Below, one piece after another: positions 1 through 7,128 of a DNA stretch of 10,187 nt. Below the pieces are notes generated by a model, which worked only from the letters and a program-made list of their open reading frames with translations, searched no databases and had not been told where the DNA came from. The stretch's first letter is position 1. Every line of letters starts with the position of its first letter. The stretch spans positions 685,513-695,699 of the forward strand of contig MU631311.1 in NCBI GenBank assembly GCA_026770615.1, given 5' to 3'. A program made the position numbers and the translations under genes. This stretch comes from Pavlovales sp. CCMP2436 (lineage: Eukaryota; Haptophyta; Pavlovophyceae; Pavlovales).

Positions 1-121
1 TTCTATTCGCTGCTTACAGGCACAAGTAGACAAATCCTTTTCCCTTGTCCTAACGAGTCTTCTCAGCCATATTCTCAGCCCGCATTCCCCCCTGATAGCA
101 GTCAGTGCTGCAGCGTGTCGT

Positions 122-165
122 GATAAAAAATATCATAAACAATCATAAACAATCATCGAATACAT
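122..165 (+). promoter_or_regulatory. Putative promoter of the KHEA-repeat ORF
   Basis: The element GATAAAAAAT (122-131) ends 34 nt before the ATG at 166. It matches the RATAAAWAT-type element found before most other genes here. It is followed by two copies of the 10-bp unit ATCATAAACA (132-141, 142-151) and a partial third. Positions 1-121 hold no gene or repeat that I can recognise. The promoter role is an inference from motif and spacing only. Confidence 0.4.
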
Positions 166-474
166 ATGTTGCAATGCGACTACAAGTGCTTAAAGCACGA
201 GGCCAAACACGAGGCCAAACACGAAGCCAAACACGAGTTCAAAATCGAGACCAAAATCGAGACCAAGTACGGTCATAAGCACTCACTCTTCCCGATGTTG
301 CTTCCTGGATGGTACTCACCTATGCACGCCGACTTTGCTTCAAGTTTTTCAGGCTGTGTGCTTTCACAGCGTTCACAACCAGTCTCACCGGGCCTGGTAA
401 AAAGCGGTTTGCCTGATCTCTTTGAGGCACTACCACGAGTGGGGCTTGACCTGTTGGACGACGACCAAGACTAG
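166..474 (+). CDS. Possible small protein with KHEA/KIET tetrapeptide repeats
   Basis: This 102-aa ORF is of unknown function. Residues 10-33 are six in-frame tetrapeptides (KHEA three times, KHEF, KIET twice), giving a highly charged, probably helical stretch. The rest (LFPMLLPGW and onward) has no recognised motif. From about residue 52 the frame runs antisense over the 3' end of the lipase gene, so that part may be open by chance. In favour of a real gene are an ATG start, a promoter-like GATAAAAAAT at viral spacing, and a repeat kept in frame. Against it are the 155-nt convergent overlap and no family resemblance. A shorter, frame-broken or purely non-coding reading is possible. Confidence 0.35.
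   Translation: MLQCDYKCLKHEAKHEAKHEAKHEFKIETKIETKYGHKHSLFPMLLPGWYSPMHADFASSFSGCVLSQRSQPVSPGLVKSGLPDLFEALPRVGLDLLDDDQD
193..264 (+). repeat. Six 12-bp tandem repeats
   Basis: The 12-bp unit AAACACGAGGCC and its variants repeat six times without gaps. The first three copies differ by one or two bases, the fourth changes its end, and the last two are identical AAAATCGAGACC. Because the unit is a multiple of three, the repeat reads as KHEA/KHEF/KIET in the ORF starting at 166. Growth and shrinkage by slippage would keep that frame. Confidence 0.85.
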
Positions 475-982
475 AGAGAATCGAAACAGGGTCCAGCCGG
501 GTCCGCACATCGGTCTGTCTCGATCCATTTTGAATCTGCGGCTGAGATCGACCTGTAAAATTAAAATTGGGTAGGTCGCCAAGTCCAGCAGCCTTGTTAA
601 ATGTCACGATGGACCCACGAGAGCCAGATCGTTCGGCCAAGCGCCCACCGAGCGAGTGCCCAGTGGAATTTGAAGGCTTGTTATATTTTGTCTCGGCCGC
701 AGTGGTTATCTCCCGGGCACGTCGTTGCCTGCGCGTTTCTCGTCCACTACCGACGGAAATAAGAGCATCGTCCACCAGGAAGTCGCGAGGTGTTGTAGAT
801 CCTCGATGAACGATTGTGGGTTGCCCAGTCCGTTTGTCGATGTAGACGAGTGTGTCTGCCTGTGATAATTGTCGGTCTAGTGTGAACCCAAGTGTGTCGC
901 CAAATGTCCCCGCCTGATCAAGTGGGAGGTATGAAGCTCGTGCTAGATCTATTGCATTTCGCTTAAAGGAGTCCTCCTGCAT
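320..982 (-). CDS. Class-3-type lipase / alpha-beta hydrolase
   Basis: A 220-aa predicted lipase of the fungal-lipase-like (class 3) alpha/beta hydrolase group, which hydrolyses acyl esters of lipids. The nucleophile elbow GHSLGG places the catalytic Ser at residue 110. The other acids and bases fit the family order: Asp164 in RLDPVS and His209 in KAHSLKN near the C-terminus. The segment IVHRGS (57-62) matches the strand and oxyanion region usually written V.RG(T/S) in this family, followed by RDFLVDD. I see no signal peptide or membrane segment. The ends and middle are rich in Arg. Lipases of this kind occur in PLVs and virophages, where a role in breaching host membranes has been suggested; that role is inference here. 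It lies 97 nt downstream of the fibre gene on the same strand and may share its transcript. An ATG at 995 is out of frame, so 982 is the start. Confidence 0.8.
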   Translation of the reverse strand: MQEDSFKRNAIDLARASYLPLDQAGTFGDTLGFTLDRQLSQADTLVYIDKRTGQPTIVHRGSTTPRDFLVDDALISVGSGRETRRQRRAREITTAAETKYNKPSNSTGHSLGGRLAERSGSRGSIVTFNKAAGLGDLPNFNFTGRSQPQIQNGSRQTDVRTRLDPVSILSSLGRRPTGQAPLVVVPQRDQANRFLPGPVRLVVNAVKAHSLKNLKQSRRA

Positions 983-1079
983 CGCTATGGTACATGAATT
1001 TTTTTTTTTTTTGATCTTTTGATTTTTTTTTTTTTGATCTTTTTTTGTTCTTTTTTGTTCTTTGGGCCTTAAAAAACAT
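983..1079 (-). promoter_or_regulatory. Homopolymer-rich spacer between fibre and lipase genes
   Basis: Read on the coding (-) strand this spacer is almost pure A tracts, with runs of 14 and 13 A broken by GATC and GAAC. It resembles reiterated GATCAAAAA/GAACAAAAA units. It lacks the clear RATAAAWAT element and the TATATA box seen elsewhere. The lipase may therefore use a degenerate A-rich promoter or be co-transcribed with the fibre gene. Tracts of this length are prone to slippage and sequencing error, so their exact lengths are uncertain. Confidence 0.4.
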
Positions 1080-3599
1080 TTAGCTCGTTGATGTAAAGCC
1101 GGCAGATGTCAATGTGTACATCCCCGAGTTGGCTATGCGCCCACCCTTTAAAATCGTTATGAAGAATTTCCAAGATGCCATAGCTGAAGTAACCATATTT
1201 ATGATACGTCCTTCCGCGTTACCCATGATGATTTTAAACGTGTTTGTAGACACAGGATACACGCTTAGCAAGTGAGCACCTATAGGGTGTACCGTGATAA
1301 ATGTGATGTCTGGGACGCTGACGTACGTGGAACCACTTCCTGCCGTAACCTTAGTGAAAGTGACCTTGTAGAAACGGTATGCTATGTGATCTGCGGTAAC
1401 AGCAAAAGCAGCGGCGATGTTGGAAGCCCAGTTTGTTTTTTCATATGATTGAATATCAGTGAACGTCGTGTCGTTGGAGCCAGACAAGGTCCATTCTGTG
1501 GGTGCAGTTACACCTGGGTAGCGGGTACTGCCTTCAAAGCGCAACGATGAGATCTTCAAAGCTTGGGGGTATTCTATTGTTAGAGATTGAGAGCCAACAC
1601 CCGCCGTTGTGAAAGTACCTTCAGCAGATCCCCAGTAGGTGATCGAGCTCTTATCAAACGCTGCGTTTGCAGCATACGCCGCGTTGTTTTGAAAAGTAGA
1701 ACTGCTTATAACTCGCCACCCATTGCTATTATTCCAATCGTTGCTTGTGGTAATATTGATGTTATTTACAAACAACGGGCTGTTTTTTATGAACACCTCT
1801 ATGTCTTCAGTACTGTACGCTGGTACCACATTGATCTGGACATCCCCACTGGGGTTGTCAGTAGTTATAAGCCACGAGTCGGATGTAGCCGTGCAGCTAA
1901 CGATATTTATTTTTTCTTGTAGTGTGTATAATGAATTTTCGATTCGTTCGATTGAGTTAACCACGTTCATGGATGTTCCGTTTTCTGTTTTTGCATATAG
2001 TGTATTGAAATCAGAATTTCTATTTATTACCGACTGAATGATCTTTAACGAGAAATCGTCCAGTGTGACATCCCGCGAACTGTCGCTTTTCATTATTAAA
2101 GAAGTCACCGGGGTGATTAGGCCTGCGTACTCACCTGCTACAATTGATCCACCACAAACGCGTAGAACCGGTCTATAAATTCTCGAGTAAATAGTAGCTA
2201 ATTCACCTTCCTCTGTATCTCGTAAAACCTCGGTCTCGTCGGAAAAAAACGAGACTTCACTAGAACGCTTGATAATCAACGTGTATTTTTCGCGAACGGT
2301 ACTATTATTGGCTGAAGATTGCGATATATCAAAAACCACTTGACGGGGAACCGTTCCGTTTGACCCTGTTACAAAGACGTCTATTTTTACAATTTTCAAA
2401 TAGTAACCTGCTGCATACGGGAAAATGAGAGGCCAGGTACTCATCCATATAGGCCGGGGTCCAGCCGACCAACCAGGGTTTAAAGCCGAAGGGGTCCGGA
2501 CAAGTCCTAGATTGTCCTTGCTTGCGTCATCTCCGTCCCACATGGAAAACCAGCCATAGCCTTCGGGTGTGCCGTAAGCTGGGTTATAATCAAACGCCGG
2601 TGAAAATTTAGATGTGGTCGTGTCGTATGTCAACGTGAGATGCCCGAAGCTATTACCGTCTACAAAAGGTCGCATCTGGGTATTCCATTTGGTTATAACC
2701 TGCGATGGAGTATCTATAGCGCTCCAATAAAACCATCGTGAAAAGTATACATCTGGAGTCTGGGGGATTCTCCTCACAAGAACACTTAAATCTGCAAGGG
2801 GTACGTTGCGTAGTTTAATTGTGAACGTAGATGCGAGCGGGTTCGTCAAAGTTTCTGTCTGTAATTTTAATGTATCGCCGATTAATGCCACTGCTCCTTC
2901 AGTAAATGTTGATTCCTGTGCGAGTGTAAACTGCAAGCCGATTGAGTTTGTCGATGCTGTCTCCAAATCGGTGGTCAGTTTCAACTCTGATACGTGTGCC
3001 ATGGGTGACTCAAAAATACTAGAATTAAATGGAAGAATAAGGGCTGTGCCTGTAGGCGTTGAAAGGAATATATTCGGGAAGGGGAGAGGTGCCATGTTGG
3101 TTTGCCAGGATAAGTTAGACAAGTTCGTGACTAACAAACCAAGGGTCCGTTTAGCCTGATCTGTCCCAAAGTTGCTGTCGACCTGGTAAAATACGTCGGT
3201 AATGCTCCCGTAAGCCAGATCTCGATCGTATACTGCACTAAACTTGCTCGTTGAAGAATCGAACTGGAGATCGCAATGGCCGAAACTCACAGTCGATATA
3301 GTGGGCCGCATATGTGCTTTCCATTTAGTCACGACGACCGATGGCGAGTCACCTGTTGACCATACGAAATCACGAGTCGATGAAGACCCTGGTATATTTT
3401 TTATTAATCTGATCGTTAAAATTACAGGGGCTGCTGTACTGAGGAGAACCTTTGCGGGGTCACGTGTTTGGTTTTGCTCTTCATCTCCATCAAGGCTGCT
3501 CAAACTCAGGTGTGAAATTGTCGACGTGTTAGTCGTCAACGGTACTTCTAGAGGAGAAATCGTTGTTCTGAGTTGCAATTGTCCGAAAACGTTCGCCAT
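1080..3599 (-). CDS. Fibre-like protein with duplicated module and discoidin-like domain
   Basis: An 839-aa probable virion fibre or host-attachment protein; the function is inferred from architecture. An internal duplication is plain: residues 78-165 and 290-377 align at an offset of about 212 and share W80/W292, TKW..(H/Q)MRP, SFGH, TSKFS and a closing W165/W377. A short stretch at 546-564 has V/I/L at perfect heptad a/d spacing (546, 550, 553, 557, 560, 564), typical of a short trimeric coiled coil. Residues about 627-770 look like an F5/8 type C (discoidin-like) sugar-binding fold: NAAFDKSSITYWGS, LTIEYPQALKISSLRF, APTEWTLSGSND and a late Y(R)FYKVTFTK strand. There is no signal peptide; composition is Ser/Thr/Asn-rich and beta-prone. 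The start is supported by AATAAAAAT and TATATA upstream. It could instead be a non-fibre surface decoration protein. Confidence 0.65.
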   Translation of the reverse strand: MANVFGQLQLRTTISPLEVPLTTNTSTISHLSLSSLDGDEEQNQTRDPAKVLLSTAAPVILTIRLIKNIPGSSSTRDFVWSTGDSPSVVVTKWKAHMRPTISTVSFGHCDLQFDSSTSKFSAVYDRDLAYGSITDVFYQVDSNFGTDQAKRTLGLLVTNLSNLSWQTNMAPLPFPNIFLSTPTGTALILPFNSSIFESPMAHVSELKLTTDLETASTNSIGLQFTLAQESTFTEGAVALIGDTLKLQTETLTNPLASTFTIKLRNVPLADLSVLVRRIPQTPDVYFSRWFYWSAIDTPSQVITKWNTQMRPFVDGNSFGHLTLTYDTTTSKFSPAFDYNPAYGTPEGYGWFSMWDGDDASKDNLGLVRTPSALNPGWSAGPRPIWMSTWPLIFPYAAGYYLKIVKIDVFVTGSNGTVPRQVVFDISQSSANNSTVREKYTLIIKRSSEVSFFSDETEVLRDTEEGELATIYSRIYRPVLRVCGGSIVAGEYAGLITPVTSLIMKSDSSRDVTLDDFSLKIIQSVINRNSDFNTLYAKTENGTSMNVVNSIERIENSLYTLQEKINIVSCTATSDSWLITTDNPSGDVQINVVPAYSTEDIEVFIKNSPLFVNNINITTSNDWNNSNGWRVISSSTFQNNAAYAANAAFDKSSITYWGSAEGTFTTAGVGSQSLTIEYPQALKISSLRFEGSTRYPGVTAPTEWTLSGSNDTTFTDIQSYEKTNWASNIAAAFAVTADHIAYRFYKVTFTKVTAGSGSTYVSVPDITFITVHPIGAHLLSVYPVSTNTFKIIMGNAEGRIINMVTSAMASWKFFITILKGGRIANSGMYTLTSAGFTSTS

Positions 3600-3643
3600 T
3601 ACGAGATGTATATATCATCGCCATATATTTTTATTGATCATCA
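3600..3643 (-). promoter_or_regulatory. Promoter of the fibre-like gene
   Basis: On the coding strand AATAAAAAT (3635-3627) lies 27 nt before the ATG, and an ATATATA box (3615-3609) lies 9 nt before it. The arrangement is nearly the same as at the penton gene (CAATAAAAATAT followed by TATATAT). The whole region is only the 44-nt gap after the stop codon of the upstream 412-aa gene. Confidence 0.6.
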
Positions 3644-4882
3644 TCAAGGGATATTATTTTTGTGCAATCCAAATACGACAGATATTGCCGCCCTGGCTTT
3701 AGGTGAGGTGAGGTCACCGTATCGAGCCCTTATGGGGTCAAGCAAGCTCGCGTAAGTGATCAGCCTCTGCCTCTGTGTAGAAACTTCAAGATCAGTCTTC
3801 GAAGGCAGCCTTCGCTTATCAGACATTTCCCACATCATTCTCATCTGCTCCTCTGTGAACTGGATACCGAGGCTTTCCACCTCCACTTGGCGTTTCATAA
3901 ATGCCTTTATGACTGGCTGTCCCCTTGAAGAAGAGCCTGTCCCCGACCCAGTCGAAGCGGCCCCCGACGATTTAGTGGGTGAATCAAAACCAGTCACCCG
4001 GCGTGTTGGTGGAGCTGACCCACCTGTAATAGCCGTCTCCGGAAAGTTAGGTGGAGTGTTAGGTGCGGGGGTAGGGGGTGTGTACATTAGTCTAGGTGGC
4101 TGAGACGTCATCGTCGATTGGGTGGAGCGATAAAATCCAGGTGGAAGGGGTGGGCCTGCAAAGACCCTCGGAGGAGGAGCCGCAGGTTGCAAAAAACTAC
4201 CAAGTGTCACTGGAGGATTCACGACAAAACCACGTCCATCGCGACGTACCTGCCTCGGTATCATGGTGAGCACGCCGGCTGGTGCGACTTGTGCGGCTGG
4301 TGTAGCTGGTACGGCTGGTGAACGAGGTTGGGGGCGTAGATCTGGAGGCAGCACACCGCTTGAGTTAGGGATTATCGGGGGTTCCTGAACGGCCGTCGAC
4401 GGTGGTATACGGGAGTAGAAAACTTGATCGCCTCGACCACCAGACACGGATCCTCGTGGATTCACAAATCCTTGTGTGGTGTTGCTGTTTGAGGGCCGAT
4501 CTCGTCCACTTAACAACGGTGGTCGCGCTGGGATTATTGATCGATTTAATACTGGCTCACCACCAAAGTTGTTTAATACGTCATCATAAACACCGGCGGC
4601 TAGGTAGGCATTATATATATTTTTGGGTTCGCGTGGGAGGCGAGGAAGGTCGGTTTGAGGTATTTCCATTAGAATCGGGCGAGCGCTGTACACCAAGAAC
4701 TGACTGAACTCGTGGTGACGTGGACCCGTCATGTAATCGGCTGCGATCTTACCCTTTCTAAAAATAGCGTGCTTGGCCCCATCGTACGGTCGGCCGTTGA
4801 GCAAATAATGCGTAACTCTGTTGCGAGGGTCTGTATCCGTCAGCGCGAGAAGCCTATCACGGTTGAGATTGTTAACTGCCAT
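3644..4882 (-). CDS. Proline-rich 412-aa protein, unknown function
   Basis: I do not recognise this protein. It has three visible parts. Residues 1-115 form a compact-looking N-terminal region with hydrophobic and charged residues (LLNGRPYDGAKHAIF, HHEFSQFLVYSARP). Residues about 116-320 are a long, low-complexity Pro/Ser/Thr/Gly/Ala linker with many PP and PAP runs, likely disordered. Residues about 321-412 are charged and helical (FTEEQMRMMWEMSDKRR, then SPKARAAISVVFGLH). No enzyme motif, signal peptide or membrane segment is seen. It sits between the packaging ATPase and the fibre gene in a block of virion-related genes, so a structural or scaffold role is plausible but unproven. Its start follows the ATPase stop by 26 nt. 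Confidence 0.8.
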   Translation of the reverse strand: MAVNNLNRDRLLALTDTDPRNRVTHYLLNGRPYDGAKHAIFRKGKIAADYMTGPRHHEFSQFLVYSARPILMEIPQTDLPRLPREPKNIYNAYLAAGVYDDVLNNFGGEPVLNRSIIPARPPLLSGRDRPSNSNTTQGFVNPRGSVSGGRGDQVFYSRIPPSTAVQEPPIIPNSSGVLPPDLRPQPRSPAVPATPAAQVAPAGVLTMIPRQVRRDGRGFVVNPPVTLGSFLQPAAPPPRVFAGPPLPPGFYRSTQSTMTSQPPRLMYTPPTPAPNTPPNFPETAITGGSAPPTRRVTGFDSPTKSSGAASTGSGTGSSSRGQPVIKAFMKRQVEVESLGIQFTEEQMRMMWEMSDKRRLPSKTDLEVSTQRQRLITYASLLDPIRARYGDLTSPKARAAISVVFGLHKNNIP

Positions 4883-4913
4883 TGATGTCTGTACTCAGTG
4901 CCAACATTTTATT
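4883..4913 (-). promoter_or_regulatory. AATAAAAT element before the 412-aa gene
   Basis: AATAAAAT on the coding strand (4913-4906) contains the stop codon of the ATPase gene and ends 23 nt before the next ATG. No TATATA box lies between. The element could be a promoter for the 412-aa gene, an AATAAA polyadenylation signal for the ATPase transcript, or both. Confidence 0.45.
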
Positions 4914-5682
4914 TTAATCTGTAAGTAAGCTTTGCAAATTTGTTGTAAATGAGTGCGTTACCGACGTCTAAGAACATGAACTGATGCGAGTCTCCTCCGG
5001 GCTTAAATACATGGTTGTACAGCTCTTGAAACTCGATTTTACTACGCGGCACTAGCTCGTCTCTGATGCTCTCCAATTCCCGCAAATTTGAAACACGAAA
5101 TAGAAAGAGGGCGCTTATGAGTTTGCGAATCGTAAGCGGTATTGAGCGATAAGTCTGACTGATAACCCAAACACTCACTCGCAAATGCCGTCTATTTGAT
5201 ATCAGTTTTTCAAGTGCCGATCTAAGCGCATTTTCTTTAAGACTCGACATGAAATCGTCGATGATGATTAGACTATTTTGCTTCTTCTTAGACGCAGCCT
5301 CGAGCTTTACAATCACTGCATCGAGTGTTGCCTTATCAAGCTCGTGGCTTACTTTATCGTGATTTTTGAAAGGTGAGTCGCTCATCGATGCGAAGGACGT
5401 AGCAGGCACAAACAACCAGACGTGATCAAATACCCCATTGTACACCCTTGGAGATGTCTGTGTGAGCATGGCTGTGGACAGGCTCGTTTTACCAGATCGC
5501 GGCGGTCCTAAGAAGCACGCAAACATGTGCTGTGCCGGTAAAGGTACCGGGATATCACCTAGAGCGTTGTCGACGTCAAACCTGGGTATCGTCAGCTGTA
5601 TATTGTTGGCCTCCTCTATCACTTTATCGCTCGAATTATTTTTTTCCAGGTCTTCCGTTTCATTCTCGGTAGTTACTTCCAT
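4909..5682 (-). CDS. A32-like genome-packaging ATPase (FtsK/HerA superfamily)
   Basis: A 257-aa ATPase expected to drive viral DNA into preformed capsids. Walker A is GPPRSGKTS at 59-67 (Lys65, Thr66). Walker B is SLIIIDDF at 137-144 (Asp142, Asp143). After it comes the family's polar motif and Arg region, WVISQTYRSIPLTIRKL (172-188), with Gln176 in the sensor position. Length and motif order fit the compact poxvirus A32-type ATPases found in PLVs, Polintons and virophages. Residues 1-30 are acidic and polar, probably a flexible tail, and the C-terminal part after about 200 is variable in this family. It lies 37 nt after the 160-aa gene and 26 nt before the 412-aa gene on the same strand. Membership of the family is secure; packaging as the role follows from the family. 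Confidence 0.95.
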   Translation of the reverse strand: MEVTTENETEDLEKNNSSDKVIEEANNIQLTIPRFDVDNALGDIPVPLPAQHMFACFLGPPRSGKTSLSTAMLTQTSPRVYNGVFDHVWLFVPATSFASMSDSPFKNHDKVSHELDKATLDAVIVKLEAASKKKQNSLIIIDDFMSSLKENALRSALEKLISNRRHLRVSVWVISQTYRSIPLTIRKLISALFLFRVSNLRELESIRDELVPRSKIEFQELYNHVFKPGGDSHQFMFLDVGNALIYNKFAKLTYRLK

Positions 5683-5719
5683 TCTGAAGCTATATAATAC
5701 ACACCTTTTTTTTTATTTT
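5683..5719 (-). promoter_or_regulatory. Promoter of the packaging ATPase gene
   Basis: On the coding strand AATAAAAAA (5717-5709) lies 26 nt before the ATG, and TATATA (5696-5691) lies 8 nt before it. This reproduces the two-part layout of the fibre and penton promoters. It starts immediately after the TGA of the upstream 160-aa gene. Confidence 0.6.
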
Positions 5720-6202
5720 TCATACGTAACGAATTGATATAGCTGGCTTCTCGAAGTAGCGAAATGGGGGAGGTTCTACTACTACGCTCGAAGAACCCCC
5801 TGTCTCGTGAGCTTGCTGGACTGGTGGAACCGCTTGTGGTACCTGTGATGCTGGAGTGGCAGTGAAGCCGTACTTGGCCGACAACTTGATAGCCAGGGCG
5901 TATTCATCGAGTGCGGCTTTTTCGCGTGCTTTTTCATCTGCAGCCGCCATCCTGAGCGCTTTTGCGTCCGACAGGATCTGCACTCGCCTTTTATTTGCAG
6001 CCAAGTAGTTTAGCTTCTGCTTCTCGCTAGGGATACGTTTTGCCTTGACAGGCGGGGGTACGTCTGGGATCGGTGGGGTCGAGGCTGGCGGGGTGGTGAC
6101 CGGTGTGGACTCGATAGTGACTTTTTCGATCGAAGGCGGTGTGTAATGCTCGGCAATTGAAACTGTCGACGGTTCCTCTGTGACTTTACTCGTTTTCTCC
6201 AT
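5720..6202 (-). CDS. Small protein with proline-rich arms and a basic helix
   Basis: A 160-aa protein of unknown function. Residues 1-55 are Thr/Pro/Ser/Glu-rich and probably disordered (TPVTTPPASTPPIPDVPPP). Residues about 56-110 are Lys/Arg/Ala/Glu-rich and should form one long charged helix or coiled coil (KAKRIPSEKQKLNYLAANKRR, then SDAKALRMAAADEKAREKAA). Residues 114-148 are again Pro/Gln/Ser-rich, ending with an aromatic/basic tail FRYFEKPAISIRYV. There is no membrane segment or enzyme motif. It is the first gene leftward from the divergent promoter, directly before the ATPase. A DNA-binding or scaffold-like virion role would fit the composition but is only inference. The ATG at 6202 is supported by the TATATA and AATAAAAAT elements behind it. 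Confidence 0.78.
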   Translation of the reverse strand: MEKTSKVTEEPSTVSIAEHYTPPSIEKVTIESTPVTTPPASTPPIPDVPPPVKAKRIPSEKQKLNYLAANKRRVQILSDAKALRMAAADEKAREKAALDEYALAIKLSAKYGFTATPASQVPQAVPPVQQAHETGGSSSVVVEPPPFRYFEKPAISIRYV

Positions 6203-6303
6203 GACAGATATATAGCTATATCAATACCTTTAGATTTTTATTAATCCTGTGAACATTCTTAGACTACAATAAAAATATGCACGCATGCTATATATCGTTT
6301 CAC
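6203..6303. promoter_or_regulatory. Divergent promoter between leftward and rightward gene blocks
   Basis: This 101-bp gap drives genes in both directions. Leftward, AATAAAAAT (6242-6234) and an ATATAGCTATAT palindrome (6210-6221) precede the ATG at 6202. Rightward, AATAAAAAT (6268-6276) and TATATAT (6289-6295) precede the ATG at 6304. Since no gene ends here, the AATAAA-containing elements cannot be polyadenylation signals of a neighbour, which makes this the cleanest evidence that the motif is a promoter element. Confidence 0.7.
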
Positions 6304-7077
6304 ATGGTGCTACACAGACTATATCTATCTAGCGACCAAGCAGATAAGTACCCACTGGGAGTAGACCGGACAGACAGTGTCGTGTTCGATTTAACACCGG
6401 GCATTTCGCTCGCGGGACGGGAATCAATGTACGTGCGCCTCGAGTCGTGTTCGATACCTATAATCCAGCCAAATGTGAACCAGGCAAATAACACATTCGT
6501 GCTGCTCCTTGCCGGGGACGAGCTTTCGGTCGTTACAATCCCGTCTGCGCAATACACGAGCGGTGAGGCCCTATCCACCGCTATAAATGCTACTTCGCAA
6601 ATGATTACCGCGGGTGTGAGCTCTTCATTCGACTCGTCATCTAATAAGCTCACGTTTTCGCACAGTCAAGGCGGCAATATCTCTATAGCGACTAACGAGA
6701 CCACAACCGCGCACAAAATTCTAGGGATGAATAAGAATTTCAATATAACGATTCCATCTGGCACCCCTACGAGTGCGCCGCGCATGATAGACCTCGGTGG
6801 AGCCCGCGCTGTCTTAGTGGCGAGTGAGAGTTTCGAGTTGGACGTGCAAGACTCACACAGCCGCACTGGCGAAAACACCACCAATTTGCTCGCGTCCGTA
6901 CCTGTGAGCGTTGCATATGGTGATATACAGGTCTTCAAGTCTGATTCGGCCTCGTATATGAACGCACGCCGAAGGAACCTCAGCAGTGTGGTGATAGCAC
7001 TTTTGGACGAGAACCAGCTGCCATACAACACGCAAGGGCTATCATGGACTGTGGTGCTCGATGTCATGATCGACTAG
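6304..7077 (+). CDS. mCP: Penton / minor capsid protein
   Basis: A 257-aa penton (minor capsid) protein, expected to form the pentameric capsid vertices with a single jelly-roll fold. It begins MVLHRLYLSSDQ, a start typical of PLV penton proteins. It is beta-rich throughout and ends with LDENQLPYNTQGLSWTVVLDV, close to the usual end of this family. An in-frame ATG at 6277 would add nine residues. I prefer 6304 because 6277 directly abuts the AATAAAAAT element and lies upstream of the TATATAT box, while 6304 has the same spacing to both elements as the fibre gene start. It is the first gene of the rightward block that ends with the major capsid protein. Assignment rests on sequence resemblance and context, not on a search. 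Confidence 0.8.
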   Translation: MVLHRLYLSSDQADKYPLGVDRTDSVVFDLTPGISLAGRESMYVRLESCSIPIIQPNVNQANNTFVLLLAGDELSVVTIPSAQYTSGEALSTAINATSQMITAGVSSSFDSSSNKLTFSHSQGGNISIATNETTTAHKILGMNKNFNITIPSGTPTSAPRMIDLGGARAVLVASESFELDVQDSHSRTGENTTNLLASVPVSVAYGDIQVFKSDSASYMNARRRNLSSVVIALLDENQLPYNTQGLSWTVVLDVMID

Positions 7078-7089
7078 CATCTTGTTTTC

Positions 7090-7128
7090 GATAAATATCT
7101 TGTGTAATCGTACACTTACGAGAGACAA
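7090..7128 (+). promoter_or_regulatory. Putative promoter of the small virion-type gene
   Basis: GATAAATATCT (7090-7100) matches AATAAAAATCT at nine of eleven positions, and its first nine bases end 30 nt before the ATG at 7129. No TATATA box is present. Confidence 0.45.

Noticed and set aside
567..809. + strand ORF inside the lipase gene
   Set aside because: Antisense shadow of the lipase frame, with no promoter element or recognisable protein.
1587..3702. Several + strand ORFs across the fibre gene (1587-1922, 1723-2037, 2806-3159, 3244-3702)
   Set aside because: All are antisense to a long, domain-consistent reading frame and their translations look random.
6300..7067. - strand ORFs opposite the penton gene
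   Set aside because: Shadows of the penton frame; the + strand has the promoter elements and family-like ends.
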